Positions 43,506-52,708 are shown, counted from the first letter of the stretch. The stretch: 64,000 nt of DNA from Streptomyces sp. NBC_01237 (GCF_035917275.1 NZ_CP108508.1:1488001-1552000), one strand, 5' to 3'. Made by a program: numbers and translations. Notes: generated by a model from the letters alone, not told the origin.

Positions 43506-45704
43506 ATGCGACGCCTCCAGCGCCCCTTCCCCAGCTCCGACGGACCGGGATTCCGCCCCGCCGCGGGCGGCAACCTCCCGGCGGAACTGAACAGATTCGT
43601 GGGCCGCGACGCCGAGCTGGCCGAACTGGGGCGGCTCCTGGAGGAATCCAGACTCGTCACGATCGCCGGAGTGGCGGGGGCCGGGAAGACCCGGTGTGCC
43701 ACGCGGCTCGGCGCACTGCTGGAGAAACGGTACTTCGACGGAGTCTGGATCGCCGAGCTGTCCGCCATCCACGACCCCGAGCTGCTGGAGCACGCGCTGG
43801 TCGAGGCGCTGGGCCTCACCGATCACACCAGCAGACCGCCCCGGGTCACCCTCGTCGAGCACCTGGCCGAGCGCCAACTGCTGCTGGTGATCGACGGCTT
43901 CGAGCACCTGATCGACGCCTGCGCCGGACTCGTACGGGAACTGCTGCGCCGGGCCCCTCGGCTCCAGGTGCTCGCCGCCGGGCGCCGACCCCTCAGGACG
44001 GACGGTGAACTGACGTTCCCGCTCGCGCCGATGACCGACGAGGACGCCGTGGAGCTGTTCACGGAACGGGCCCGCGCCGTACAGCCCGGGTTCCGGCCGA
44101 CGGACGGGAACAGGGCCGCGACGCTGGAGCTCTGCCGCCGCCTCGACGGGATTCCGCTCGCCCTGGAGCTGGCCGCCGGACGGCTGCGGGCGCTCTCCGT
44201 CGATCAGGTGCTGGTGCGCCTGGACGACCGGTTCCGGCTGCTCACCGGGGGCAGCCGCAGCGCGCTGGCCCGCCACCGGACCCTCCGTACGGCCATCGGC
44301 TGGAGCCATGAGCTGTGCGCGCCCGAGCAGCGGCTGCTGTGGGCGCGGCTCTCGGTCTTCGCGGGGCAGTTCGACCTGGAGGCCGCCGAGTACATCTGCG
44401 GCGGAGCCGACCTGCCGACCGAGTCGGTGCTCGATGTGCTGGACGAACTGATCGCCCAGTCGGTGGTGCTGCGGGAGGACTCCCCGGCGGGCACCCGGTA
44501 CCGGCTGCTGGACACGGTGCGCGAGTACGGCGCCGAGTGGCTGGCGGCCACCGGGGACACCCAGCGGCTGCGGCGCAGGCACCGGGACTGGTTCCTGGGG
44601 CTGGCGACCTGGTGCGAGCTGGACTGGTTCAGCCCCCGGCAGGTCGAGGTGGCCGCCCGTATCGACTGCGAGCTGCCCAATCTCCGACGGGCGATGGAGT
44701 GCTCGATGGAGAGCCCGGAAGAGACTCATCTGGCCCAGTACCTGGCGGGCACGCTCTGGTTCTACTGGGTGGGCTGCGGCCGGCTCTCGGAGGGCCGGCA
44801 CTGGCTGGATCACGTACTGGAGGAGCGGACAGCGCACGATCCGTCGCGGCTCAAGGCGCTGTGGGTCCTCGGCTATGTGGCGGTGCTGCAGGGGGACGCG
44901 GTCGGCGCGATCTCGGCGCTGCACGAGTGCCGGGAGGAGGCGGAGCGGTCCGGCGACGCCACGGCGACGGCCTACGCGGTGCACCGGACGGGGTGCCTGG
45001 CGATCGTCACGGACGACATGCCGCGCGCCGAGGAGCTGCTGCGCGACGCGCTCGTCCGCTACCGGGAGCTGGGGGAGCTGAACAGCAATGTGCTGATGGC
45101 CCAGATCGAACTGGCGATGGCGGTGGCCTTTCGCGGCGATCTGGAGGGCGCCGCCGTGATCTGCGACGAGGTCCGGGAGATCTGCGAGGACCACGGGGAG
45201 CGGTGGGCAATGGCGTACGCGCTGTACGTCCTGGCCTACGCGGCGCTGCGGCGGGGCGAGACGGGCCGGGCCCGGCGGATGCTCGGGGAGTGTCTGTCCA
45301 TCGGCCGCGCCTTCAACGACCTGCTGGGCACCGCCCTCTCGCTGGAGCTGCTGGCCCTGGTCACGGTGGTGGAGGGCGACCCCGCGGAAGCGGCGGTGCT
45401 GCAGGGGGCCACGGAGCGGATCTGGCCGTCGGTGGGACTGCCCCTGTTCGGGTCGGCGTACTACGGCCGGCCGAAGGCGGAGTGCGAGGAGCGCGCACGC
45501 CGCGAACTGGGGGACGCGGCGTACACCTCGGGGCTGCGCGCCGGGGGACGGCTGGATCTGGACGCGGCGGTCTCCCGGGCACTGACCGGCGGACCCCGGG
45601 CGCCCGCGGGCACACAGGGGCTGGGCAGCGTACCGGCGCCCGGGGAAACGCGAAGGCCCGCCGCCTCCCGTACAACAGGGAGGGGCGGGCCGGAGCGCTG
45701 GTGA
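43506..45704 (+). CDS. STAND-type (NB-ARC) ATPase with TPR-like region, no recognisable DNA-binding domain
   Basis: 732 residues from the ATG at 43506. The NB-ARC module shows FVGRDAELAELGRLL, the P-loop GVAGAGKT at 55-62, LLLVIDGFEHL (Walker B), RRPLRTDGE, and GIPLALELAAGRLR (the GxP box). After about 360, helical repeats rich in Ala/Leu/Glu (EAERSGDATATAYAVHR, ELAMAVAFRGDLEGAAVIC) look like TPRs. AfsR/SARP regulators carry an N-terminal OmpR-type domain and LAL regulators a C-terminal LuxR domain; neither is seen here. It may be a signalling hub acting through partners, or a regulator that lost its HTH. The last residues lie within a hairpin. Confidence 0.88.
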   Translation: MRRLQRPFPSSDGPGFRPAAGGNLPAELNRFVGRDAELAELGRLLEESRLVTIAGVAGAGKTRCATRLGALLEKRYFDGVWIAELSAIHDPELLEHALVEALGLTDHTSRPPRVTLVEHLAERQLLLVIDGFEHLIDACAGLVRELLRRAPRLQVLAAGRRPLRTDGELTFPLAPMTDEDAVELFTERARAVQPGFRPTDGNRAATLELCRRLDGIPLALELAAGRLRALSVDQVLVRLDDRFRLLTGGSRSALARHRTLRTAIGWSHELCAPEQRLLWARLSVFAGQFDLEAAEYICGGADLPTESVLDVLDELIAQSVVLREDSPAGTRYRLLDTVREYGAEWLAATGDTQRLRRRHRDWFLGLATWCELDWFSPRQVEVAARIDCELPNLRRAMECSMESPEETHLAQYLAGTLWFYWVGCGRLSEGRHWLDHVLEERTAHDPSRLKALWVLGYVAVLQGDAVGAISALHECREEAERSGDATATAYAVHRTGCLAIVTDDMPRAEELLRDALVRYRELGELNSNVLMAQIELAMAVAFRGDLEGAAVICDEVREICEDHGERWAMAYALYVLAYAALRRGETGRARRMLGECLSIGRAFNDLLGTALSLELLALVTVVEGDPAEAAVLQGATERIWPSVGLPLFGSAYYGRPKAECEERARRELGDAAYTSGLRAGGRLDLDAAVSRALTGGPRAPAGTQGLGSVPAPGETRRPAASRTTGRGGPERW
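45655..45691. terminator. hairpin overlapping the 3' end of the STAND gene, downstream of rpsD
   Basis: GGCCCGC...CCTCCC pairs with GGGAGG...GCGGGCC around an 8-base loop with a small internal bulge. It lies 31 bp beyond the rpsD stop but inside the last 17 codons of the rightward STAND gene, so it acts best as the rpsD terminator. Confidence 0.7.
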
Positions 45705-45721
45705 GAGCGGCTACGCCTGGA

Positions 45722-46336
45722 TCAGCGGGCGTAGTACTCGACGACGAGCTGCTCGTCGCAGATCACCGGGATCTCCTTGCGGTTCGGGTCCCGGTCCAGG
45801 CGGAAGGCCAGGGCCTTCAGGTTCACCTGGAGGTAGCGCGGGGTCTCACCGTCGGTGTCGTAACCACCCTCGCGGGCCACCTGGAAGGGGACCTTGGCGC
45901 GGCTGCGCTCGCGGACCTGGACGACGTCGTCGGGGCGGACGCGGAACGACGGCTTGTCGACCTTGCCACCGTTGACCTCGATGTGACCGTGGACGACCAT
46001 CTGACGGGCCTGGTAGATGGTGCGGGCGATGCCCGAACGCAGGACCAGGGCGTCGAGGCGGCGCTCGAGCTCGACGACCAGCGCCTCGCCCGTCTTGCCT
46101 TCGGCCTTCTTGGCACGGTCGTAGGCGCGCGCCATCTGGCGCTCGCTGATGTCGTACTGCGCACGCAGGCGCTGCTTCTCCAGCAGACGGACCTTGTAGT
46201 CCGAGTTCTGCTTGCGGCCACGGCCGTGCTCGCCCGGCGGGTACGGACGCGCTTCGAAGTACTTGACAGCCTTGGGCGTCAGAGCGATGCCGAGGGCACG
46301 CGACTTCTTGACCTTGGGACGCGACTGGTTAGGCAC
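45722..46336 (-). CDS. rpsD: 30S ribosomal protein S4
   Basis: 204 residues from a GTG at 46336 with GGAG nearby. The S4 N-terminal domain ([32 protein letters not shown]) and S4 RNA-binding domain ([32 protein letters not shown]) are complete. The N-terminus lacks the four zinc-binding cysteines of the zinc-ribbon form, so this is a zinc-independent S4. It nucleates 30S assembly. It is a lone ribosomal gene here, not next to rpoA. An iron-box-like sequence ends only 24 bp upstream of its start. Confidence 0.98.
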   Translation of the reverse strand: MPNQSRPKVKKSRALGIALTPKAVKYFEARPYPPGEHGRGRKQNSDYKVRLLEKQRLRAQYDISERQMARAYDRAKKAEGKTGEALVVELERRLDALVLRSGIARTIYQARQMVVHGHIEVNGGKVDKPSFRVRPDDVVQVRERSRAKVPFQVAREGGYDTDGETPRYLQVNLKALAFRLDRDPNRKEIPVICDEQLVVEYYAR

Positions 46337-46359
46337 GTTCTCCAGACCTCCGTTGTAGG

Positions 46360-46378
46360 TTAGGTTAGGCTTACCTTA
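46360..46378. promoter_or_regulatory. iron box (DmdR/IdeR-type operator)
   Basis: TTAGGTTAGGCTTACCTTA fits the IdeR/DmdR consensus TWAGGTWAGSCTWACCTWA at every position. An extra TAGGT unit (46356-46360) extends the left arm. It lies 14 bp before the DUF2470 gene start and 24 bp before the divergent rpsD start, where an iron-loaded repressor would block a promoter. Confidence 0.85.
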
Positions 46379-46392
46379 CTCAAGGAGATCGC

Positions 46393-47226
46393 ATGTCTCG
46401 CCCTGGGAACACCACTCACGTCACGGACAGCACAGACAGCGGCAGCGCACATGAAGGTGCTGCTACGACGGAAGGCCGATCTGATCGTGGTCAGCCGCGT
46501 CCCAGCGGGCTTGAAAACACTCGGATGCCGTCAGCAGCCGAGCGCACACGAACTCTCGTACAGAGTACCCGCTCCGCGGTGCTGGTCGTACCGGGGCTCG
46601 ATGTGGCCCGTACCGAGCAGCTGATCCCCGACACCCGAGGCGTGGGACCGGAGGGCGATCTGTTCCTCGCCTTCCCGTCGGATTCCCCCGTCGTACGGGC
46701 CGCGACCCACGCCCAGGGCGACGAGCTGACCGCCGTGCTGGAGATCACGGATGTCGCCCCGGTCTCCGTCCCGCACCGCATCCGCGGCCGCGCCTGGATC
46801 TCCGGCTGGCTCACCTCGGTACCCGGCCTCGCCGAACCCGGCCGGATGATGCTGCGGCTGGAGTTCGGGGAGGCGTACGTCGACGACCTCTGGGGCGCCG
46901 AGAACATCGAGCCGGAGGACTTCCGGGACGCGGCGCCCGATCCGCTCGTCGTCCACGAGGCCGAACTGCTCCAGCATCTGCACGCGGCGCACGGAGAACA
47001 GCTGCGGACGCTGTGCGGGCTGCTCGGCGAGCGCACCACCGAGACCTTCTCGGCCCATCAGCCCGCCGCCGTCCCGGTCGCCCTCGACCGCTTCGGGCTG
47101 CGGGTCCGTTTCGTCGAGGACCGGGGGGCGTGCTTCGACGCCCGGTTCGAGTTCCCCGAACCGGTGCGGGATGTCGGCGAACTGCGCCGTGCCATGCACA
47201 CGCTCTTCGAAGCGGCATCCCACTGA
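46393..47226 (+). CDS. DUF2470-domain protein, haem/iron-utilisation-like
   Basis: 277 residues if the ATG at 46393 is used; it has the strong site AAGGAG. An in-frame ATG at 46525 (MPSAAERTRTLVQ) gives the N-terminus I would expect for Streptomyces relatives. The first 44 codons also have low G/C at third positions, so the shorter 233-residue form is possible. The core (SAVLVVPGLDV, DLFLAFPSDSPVVRA, ISGWLTSVPGLAEPGRMMLRLEFGEAYVDDLWG) resembles the FMN-binding split-barrel region. The C-terminal part (HEAELLQHLHAAHGEQLRTLCGLLG) is a DUF2470/HugZ-like domain, seen in haem-degrading enzymes. The iron box directly upstream supports an iron-related role. Confidence 0.85.
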   Translation: MSRPGNTTHVTDSTDSGSAHEGAATTEGRSDRGQPRPSGLENTRMPSAAERTRTLVQSTRSAVLVVPGLDVARTEQLIPDTRGVGPEGDLFLAFPSDSPVVRAATHAQGDELTAVLEITDVAPVSVPHRIRGRAWISGWLTSVPGLAEPGRMMLRLEFGEAYVDDLWGAENIEPEDFRDAAPDPLVVHEAELLQHLHAAHGEQLRTLCGLLGERTTETFSAHQPAAVPVALDRFGLRVRFVEDRGACFDARFEFPEPVRDVGELRRAMHTLFEAASH

Positions 47227-47314
47227 CGGGCCCGTGACCGGCGCCGTTCGCCGTGCTGCCCCGGTGCGGTGACGACCCGACGTGACGGGGCGTGCTGCCG
47301 GGCCGAGGTCGACC

Positions 47315-47338
47315 GGAGCGGTCCGCGCGATCCGCTCC
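47315..47338. terminator. weak hairpin between the DUF2470 gene and rarA
   Basis: GGAGCGG pairs with CCGCTCC around a 10-base loop in the 125-bp gap between the convergent genes. The stem is short, so confidence is low. Confidence 0.4.
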
Positions 47339-47351
47339 CCGAACGGGCCGG

Positions 47352-48737
47352 TCAGAGAGATCCCGCGCCGTCCGTCCCGCCGTCGGCGCCGGTCCGGCCG
47401 AGCCGCTCGCGGACCCGGTCCGCCACATCGGCGTACCGCGCCTCGGCGCCGTACCGCGTGGGGGTGTAGTAACGCTTGTCGCGGACGGCGTCCGGGGCGT
47501 ACTGCTGCGCGGCGATGCCACCGGGCACGTCGTGCGGATAGACATAGCCCTGGGCGTGCCCCAGCTTGGCCGCGCCCTGGTAGTGGCCGTCGCGCAGATG
47601 GGCGGGGACGGGGCCGGCCAGTCCCTTCCGTACGTCCTCCTGGGCGGCGAAGATCGCCAGGGTGGCCGCGTTGGACTTGGGCGCCAGGGCCAGCGCGATC
47701 GTGGCGTGGCTGAGGGTCAGCGCCGCCTCCGGGAAGCCGATCATGGCGACGGCCTGAGCGGCGGCCACCGCCGTCGGCAGCGCGGTCGGATCGGCGAGCC
47801 CGATGTCCTCGCTCGCGGAGATCATCAGTCGCCGGGCGATGAACCGCGGGTCCTCCCCCGCCTCGATCATCCGGGCCAGATAGTGCAGCGCGGCGTCGAC
47901 GTCGGAACCGCGGATGGACTTGATGAGGGCGCTGGCCACGTCGTAGTGCTGGTCGCCGTCCCGGTCGTACTTCACGGCGGCGCGGTCGACGGTCTCCTCG
48001 ACCGTCCGCAGGCTGATCTCCGGCTCGTGCGTGGCCAGCGCGGCCCCCGCCGCCGCCTCCAGCGCCGTCAGCGCCCGGCGGGCGTCACCGCCGGCGATGC
48101 GCAGCAGATGCGCCTCGGCGTCCTCCGGCAGGGTCACCGCGCCGCCGAGCCCGCGCTCGTCGGTCAGGGCCCGCCGCAGCAGGGCACGCAGATCCTCGTC
48201 GGTCAGCGGCTCCAGGGTGAGCAGCAGCGAGCGCGACAGCAGCGGGGAGATGATCGAGAAGTACGGATTCTCCGTCGTGGCGGCGATCAGGGTCACCCAG
48301 CGGTTCTCCACGGCGGGGAGCAGGGAGTCCTGCTGGGCCTTGGAGAAGCGGTGGATCTCGTCGAGGAAGAGGACGGTCTCCTTGCCGAAGCCGCCGGTGG
48401 CCCGGCGCGCCCCCTCGATGACGGCCCGGACCTCCTTGACGCCCGCGGTGATCGCGGAGAGCTCGACGAAGCGCTTGTTGGTGGCCTTGCTGACCACGTA
48501 CGCCAAGGTCGTCTTGCCGGTGCCGGGCGGGCCCCAGAGGATCACCGACGACGGGCCGGCCGGGCCGCCGCTCCCCTCACCGACGAGGCGGCGCAGGGGC
48601 GAGCCCGGCTTGAGCAGATGCTGCTGGCCGACGACCTCGTCCAGGACACGGGGACGCATCCGGACAGCGAGGGGGCTGCTGGACGGGTCCTTCTCCTGGC
48701 GGTCTTCGGCGGCTGCGGTAAAGAGGTCGGGCTCCAC
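47352..48737 (-). CDS. rarA: replication-associated recombination protein RarA (MgsA-like AAA ATPase)
   Basis: 461 residues from the GTG at 48737 (VEPDLFTAA); the frame is open ten codons earlier. Clamp-loader-type AAA motifs: Walker [10 protein letters not shown], Walker B FLDEIHRF, sensor 1 AATTENP and the arginine-finger region [11 protein letters not shown]. The C-terminal tetramerisation domain has [22 protein letters not shown] and YVYPHD. RarA acts at blocked replication forks. It ends convergently with the DUF2470 gene and is preceded by the VKOR gene and its hairpin. Confidence 0.95.
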   Translation of the reverse strand: MEPDLFTAAAEDRQEKDPSSSPLAVRMRPRVLDEVVGQQHLLKPGSPLRRLVGEGSGGPAGPSSVILWGPPGTGKTTLAYVVSKATNKRFVELSAITAGVKEVRAVIEGARRATGGFGKETVLFLDEIHRFSKAQQDSLLPAVENRWVTLIAATTENPYFSIISPLLSRSLLLTLEPLTDEDLRALLRRALTDERGLGGAVTLPEDAEAHLLRIAGGDARRALTALEAAAGAALATHEPEISLRTVEETVDRAAVKYDRDGDQHYDVASALIKSIRGSDVDAALHYLARMIEAGEDPRFIARRLMISASEDIGLADPTALPTAVAAAQAVAMIGFPEAALTLSHATIALALAPKSNAATLAIFAAQEDVRKGLAGPVPAHLRDGHYQGAAKLGHAQGYVYPHDVPGGIAAQQYAPDAVRDKRYYTPTRYGAEARYADVADRVRERLGRTGADGGTDGAGSL

Positions 48738-48775
48738 GATTCGAAGCCTATGCCACCGCACTGACAACGCCGCCG

Positions 48776-48798
48776 GGCCGGGTCGTCACCGCCCGGCC
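48776..48798 (-). terminator. hairpin downstream of the VKOR gene
   Basis: A 7-bp stem (GGCCGGG / CCCGGCC) with a 9-base loop, 15 bp beyond the VKOR stop and before the rarA start. Confidence 0.5.
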
Positions 48799-48812
48799 GG
48801 GGGCGGCGCCGG

Positions 48813-49448
48813 TCAGCTGGTCCAGAAGTCCCACCAGCGGGTCAGGATCAGCATGCCGATGATGCCGATCCAGAGCACCGGCGGAACCCAGTGGAATTCG
48901 GTGAGGCCGTTGCGCAGCCAGTTGGGCGCGGGAAGGATGCGGTGCTTGATGTTGTGCGTGGTCACGTAGCAGAACATGAAGATCGTGGCGACCCAGGCGA
49001 GGCAGCACCACAGGCAGAGCGAGTTGATGTTGTACAGCGACTGGTACTGCAGCCACGTGCAGAAGCCGACGCCGAACAGCGTGCCCGCGTTGAGGCCGAG
49101 CCAGAACCAGCCGCGGAATCGTGCTCCGGCGAGCAGTCCCACGCCGATGCAGATCACCATCGCGTAGGTGACGAGCCCGAGCATCGGGTTGGGGAAGCCG
49201 AAGGCCGCCGCCTGCTCGCTCTTCATGATGTTGCCGCACGCCACGACCGGGTTGAGGCTGCACCCGGGGGTGAAGCTCGGGTCTTCCAGCAGCTTGAACT
49301 TGTCGATCGTGATGATCCAGGCGGCGAGCAGTCCGGCCGCACCGGTGATCACCAGCAGCAGTGCGAACGCGCGACTGCCGCCGATGGTCCTCTTCCCGCC
49401 GTCCTCTTCCTGGTGCGAGGAGGGATGATCTACCGCTGCAGTCGTCAT
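48813..49448 (-). CDS. vitamin K epoxide reductase (VKOR) family disulfide-forming membrane protein
   Basis: 211 residues from the ATG at 49448. Five predicted membrane helices begin at about residue 27. The loop cysteines C63 and C71 (PGCSLNPVVACG) and the redox-active CLWC at 145-148 are the complete VKOR cysteine set. In Actinobacteria this protein replaces DsbB, reoxidising DsbA-like thiol oxidases outside the membrane and passing electrons to menaquinone. It stands alone here with no fused or adjacent thioredoxin domain. The DsbA partner must be elsewhere in the genome. Confidence 0.94.
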   Translation of the reverse strand: MTTAAVDHPSSHQEEDGGKRTIGGSRAFALLLVITGAAGLLAAWIITIDKFKLLEDPSFTPGCSLNPVVACGNIMKSEQAAAFGFPNPMLGLVTYAMVICIGVGLLAGARFRGWFWLGLNAGTLFGVGFCTWLQYQSLYNINSLCLWCCLAWVATIFMFCYVTTHNIKHRILPAPNWLRNGLTEFHWVPPVLWIGIIGMLILTRWWDFWTS

Positions 49449-49734
49449 ATCGCCGTTCCATCAATGAGTAACCAGCCGGGCACGGTCATTGTGCCGCACC
49501 GCCGTACTGGGCAACCGTTCGATGGACATAAAGGTGTGCGCACACGGGCCGGGCGCCAGCGCTGTCCGCGCGATGCCCGACGGCCGGGGCGGACTCGCCG
49601 TGGCCGTGGCTGCGAGACGGCGCCGCGGTATCGGTGGCTCCCGGCAGTGTGATGTCGCGCCCGCCGGGTTGACGGTACGCAGAACGGTGACGCACTTCAC
49701 GACCCGCGCGGGCCACCCGGCCCCGTCGCGCGGA
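49449..49734. other. 286-bp stretch upstream of the VKOR gene, no gene seen
   Basis: It should hold the VKOR promoter near 49449-49500. Open frames here run straight through the hisS terminator and have no family resemblance, so none is called. No other motif was recognised. Confidence 0.6.
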
Positions 49735-49776
49735 CGCCGTGGGCCCCGGGGCGGACAAGCCCCGGGGCCCACGGCG
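49735..49776 (-). terminator. strong terminator downstream of hisS
   Basis: A perfect 18-bp GC stem (left arm CGCCGTGGGCCCCGGGGC) with loop GGACAA, 28 bp beyond the hisS stop. Confidence 0.9.
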
Positions 49777-49804
49777 GTTCAGACGGTCACGCGGCGTCCG
49801 GCCT

Positions 49805-51067
49805 TCACACGAGGCGGGCGCGGACTGTCCCGGCGACCTCGGCCAGCGGTACGGACGTCTGCTCCCCGGACTCCATGTCCTTGAGCTGCACCACGCCCTC
49901 GGCCAGGTCACGTTCGCCGGCGACGATCGTGAAGCGCGCACCCGACCGGTTCGCACTCTTCATGGCGCCCTTCAGGCCCCGGCCGCCGAACGCGAAGTCG
50001 GCCGCGACGCCGCTCCTGCGCAGCTCGGTGACGATGCCGAACAGGGTCCGGCGGGCCTCGTCGCCGAGCGGAACCGCGTACACGCTGGTGGTGGCGGGGA
50101 TGTCCAGCTCGATGCCCTCCGCCTCCAGGGCCAGCACCGTACGGTCGACGCCGAGCGCCCAGCCGACGGACGGGAGCGCGGGGCCGCCGATCATCTCGGA
50201 CAGGCCGTCGTACCGGCCGCCGCCGCCGACCGCGGACTGCGAGCCCAGACCGTCGTGGACGAACTCGAAGGTCGTGCGGGTGTAGTAGTCGAGGCCGCGG
50301 ACGAGCTTCTCGTCGTCCTCGTACACGACCGAGGCGGCCGTCAGCAGCTCGCGGACCTCCTCGTGGTACGCCTTGCAGGCGTCGCACAGGTAGTCGCGGA
50401 GCTTCGGGGCGCCGACGAGCTGCTTCTGCACCTCGGCCCGCTTGTCGTCCAGGACGCGCAGCGGGTTGATCTCGATGCGGCGGCGGGTCTCCTCGTCGAG
50501 GTCGAGGTCGCGCAGGAAGCCCTGCAGCGCCTCGCGGTAGACGGGGCGGCACTCCTTGTCGCCGAGCGAGTTCAGCAGGATGCGGAACCGGCGCAGGCCC
50601 AGCGAGCGGTACGCCTGGTCGGCGAGAATGATCAGCTCGGCGTCGAGAACCGGGTCCTCGGCGCCGATGGCCTCGGCACCGACCTGCGAGAAGTGGCGGT
50701 AACGGCCCTTCTGCGGGCGCTCGTAGCGGTAGTACGAGCCCGAGTACCAGAGCTTGACCGGGAGGTTGCCCGCCTTGTGGAGGTTGGCCTCCAGGGCGGC
50801 GCGGAGCACCGAGGCGGTGCCCTCCGGGCGGAGCGCCAGTTCGGAGCCGCCCTTGGTGGTGAGGGTGTACATCTCCTTGGTGACGATGTCGGTGGACTCA
50901 CCGACACCGCGGGCGAAGAGGTTCACGTCCTCGAAACCGGGCGTCTCGATGTAGCCGTAGCCGGAGTTGCGCAGGGGCGCGGAGATGGCCTCGCGCACCG
51001 CGAGGTACTTCGCGGAGTCCGGCGGGGTCAGGTCGTACGTGCCCTTGGGGGCCTGAAAGGTGCTCAC
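49805..51067 (-). CDS. hisS: histidyl-tRNA synthetase
   Basis: 420 residues from the GTG at 51067 ([12 protein letters not shown]), the form expected from S. coelicolor. A GTG six codons earlier overlaps the upstream stop. Class II motifs: [13 protein letters not shown] (motif 2 region), [24 protein letters not shown], the histidine signature [16 protein letters not shown] and motif 3 [16 protein letters not shown]. The anticodon-binding domain is complete. It charges tRNA-His. It lies directly behind the MBL-fold hydrolase gene on the same strand. Confidence 0.98.
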   Translation of the reverse strand: MSTFQAPKGTYDLTPPDSAKYLAVREAISAPLRNSGYGYIETPGFEDVNLFARGVGESTDIVTKEMYTLTTKGGSELALRPEGTASVLRAALEANLHKAGNLPVKLWYSGSYYRYERPQKGRYRHFSQVGAEAIGAEDPVLDAELIILADQAYRSLGLRRFRILLNSLGDKECRPVYREALQGFLRDLDLDEETRRRIEINPLRVLDDKRAEVQKQLVGAPKLRDYLCDACKAYHEEVRELLTAASVVYEDDEKLVRGLDYYTRTTFEFVHDGLGSQSAVGGGGRYDGLSEMIGGPALPSVGWALGVDRTVLALEAEGIELDIPATTSVYAVPLGDEARRTLFGIVTELRRSGVAADFAFGGRGLKGAMKSANRSGARFTIVAGERDLAEGVVQLKDMESGEQTSVPLAEVAGTVRARLV

Positions 51068-51081
51068 AGAAACGTCTCTCG

Positions 51082-51768
51082 TCACATTCCTCGTCGCGGC
51101 GCGTCCATACCGTGCAGGTACGGATTGGAGACGCGCTCGCGGCCGATGGTCGTCTGGGGGCCGTGGCCGGACAGCACCACGGTCGAGTCGTCGAGCGGCA
51201 GGCACACACGGGCCAGCGACTCGAGCAGCTCGGCGTGGTCGCCACCGGGCAGGTCGGTGCGTCCGACGGAGCCGGCGAAGAGCAGGTCGCCCGAGAAGAG
51301 GACCGGCGGTACGTCCGCGGCCTCGGGCATCCTGAACGTCACCGACCCCTTCGTATGGCCGGGCGCATGCGAGACCCCGAGCTCCAGACCGGCCAGCCTC
51401 AGCAGCGCGCCGTCGGTCAGCTCCTTGACGTCGTCCGGCTCCCCCACGGTCAGCTCGCCCATGAGAGGCATCCCGATGGAGCGGCCGAGGGCCTTCTCCG
51501 GGTCGCTCATCATGTACCGGTCCTCCGGGTGGATCCAGGCGGGAACGTCATGGGCGCCGCAGACGGGGACGACCGAGGCGACATGGTCGATGTGGCCATG
51601 GGTGAGCACGACGGCGACGGGCTTGAGCCGATGCTTCTTCAGCGCTTCCTCGACGCCCTGGGCGGCCTGATGGCCCGGGTCGATGATCACGCACTCCTCG
51701 CCTGCGGCGGGGGCGACCAGGTAGCAATTGGTCCCCCAGGCCCCGGCGGGGAACCCGGCAATGAGCAC
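51082..51768 (-). CDS. metallo-beta-lactamase-fold hydrolase (glyoxalase II-like)
   Basis: 228 residues from a GTG at 51768. The metal motif THGHIDH (H57, H59, D61, H62) is followed by [24 protein letters not shown] and [10 protein letters not shown], giving a complete binuclear site of the glyoxalase II-like branch. Such proteins hydrolyse thioesters of glutathione, or in Actinobacteria perhaps of mycothiol; substrate not determinable. It is immediately upstream of hisS, an order seen in many Actinobacteria, and divergent from the cyclophilin gene. Confidence 0.92.
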   Translation of the reverse strand: MLIAGFPAGAWGTNCYLVAPAAGEECVIIDPGHQAAQGVEEALKKHRLKPVAVVLTHGHIDHVASVVPVCGAHDVPAWIHPEDRYMMSDPEKALGRSIGMPLMGELTVGEPDDVKELTDGALLRLAGLELGVSHAPGHTKGSVTFRMPEAADVPPVLFSGDLLFAGSVGRTDLPGGDHAELLESLARVCLPLDDSTVVLSGHGPQTTIGRERVSNPYLHGMDAPRRGM

Positions 51769-51916
51769 GATCGTCCTTAATGTTCGTCCGGCGGAGGAGG
51801 CCGCGGCAAAGGGTGCGGCGGATCAGAGCCTACCGGCGCTCCTCATTCCACAGCTAACCCATATACGGTACGGGGCAACCCACGCCCGATGACACGACGT
51901 ACAAGGAGATCAACCG

Positions 51917-52708
51917 GTGGTCAGCAGCGATCAGCGGCGGCGGCAGCTCGCCCGGGAGAAGTTCCAGCGGCAGCAGCAGCGCCGGGAGGAAGCCCGCAGC
52001 AGGACCAGGCGTCTCACCGTGATCATCGCCTCCGCGGTGGCCGTGGCCGCGGTGGTGGGTGTGGGTGCGTTCGTCGCGGCGGACAGGAGCGACGACAAGG
52101 ACAAGAAGAACGACGCGGCCGCGAGCCAGAGCCCGTCCGCTTCGCCTTCCGAGAGCGAGAGCAAAGCTCCCGAGCCCGCGATGAAGATCGACAAAAAGGC
52201 GAAGTACACGATGTCGCTCAGGACGAGCCAGGGCGACATAGCGTTCACCATGGACGCGGCGAAGACCCCGCACACCACGAACTCGTTCAAGTCGCTCGCG
52301 GACAAGGGCTACTTCGACGGTACGAAGTGTCACCGGCTGACCACGCAGGGCATCTTCGTCCTGCAGTGCGGCGATCCCAAGGGCGACGGCACCGGCGGTC
52401 CCGGCTACACGATCGCGGACGAGAACCTGACCGCGCTCGGCAAGGCGGGCGCCGACGGCACCGTGACCTTCCCCGCCGGCACGGTGGCGATGGCCAACAC
52501 CGGCCAGCCGCACACCGGCGGCAGCCAGTTCTTCCTGGTGTACAAGGAGACCAAACTCCCGCCCACCTACACCCCGTTCGGCACCATCGACAAGGCCGGC
52601 CTGAAGGCCGTCCAGAAGGTCGGCGAGGCCGGTGTCGAGGGTGGCGCCGGTGACGGTGCTCCGAAGAAGGCCGTGAGCATCGAGAAGGCGACCGTCGAGA
52701 AGGACTGA
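51917..52708 (+). CDS. membrane-anchored cyclophilin-type peptidyl-prolyl isomerase
   Basis: 263 residues from a GTG with AAGGAG eight bases upstream. A basic, Gln/Arg-rich cytoplasmic start (about 1-32) is followed by one membrane helix (33-54) and a Ser/Asp/Lys linker. The cyclophilin domain starts at about 95 (YTMSLRTSQGDIAFTMD). SLADKGYFDGTKCHRL, GGPGYTIADE and GGSQFFLVY are present. No lipobox Cys is seen, so anchoring is by the helix. It should assist folding of secreted proteins outside the membrane. Some residues of the classical proline pocket are changed (HRLTTQGIFVLQCGDP in place of HRxxxxFMxQGGD), so activity may be low. Confidence 0.93.
   Translation: MVSSDQRRRQLAREKFQRQQQRREEARSRTRRLTVIIASAVAVAAVVGVGAFVAADRSDDKDKKNDAAASQSPSASPSESESKAPEPAMKIDKKAKYTMSLRTSQGDIAFTMDAAKTPHTTNSFKSLADKGYFDGTKCHRLTTQGIFVLQCGDPKGDGTGGPGYTIADENLTALGKAGADGTVTFPAGTVAMANTGQPHTGGSQFFLVYKETKLPPTYTPFGTIDKAGLKAVQKVGEAGVEGGAGDGAPKKAVSIEKATVEKD

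Noticed and set aside
49489..49884. 131-codon plus-strand frame upstream of hisS's 3' end
   Set aside because: It passes through an 18-bp terminator stem and into the antisense of hisS, is Arg-rich and lacks a ribosome site.
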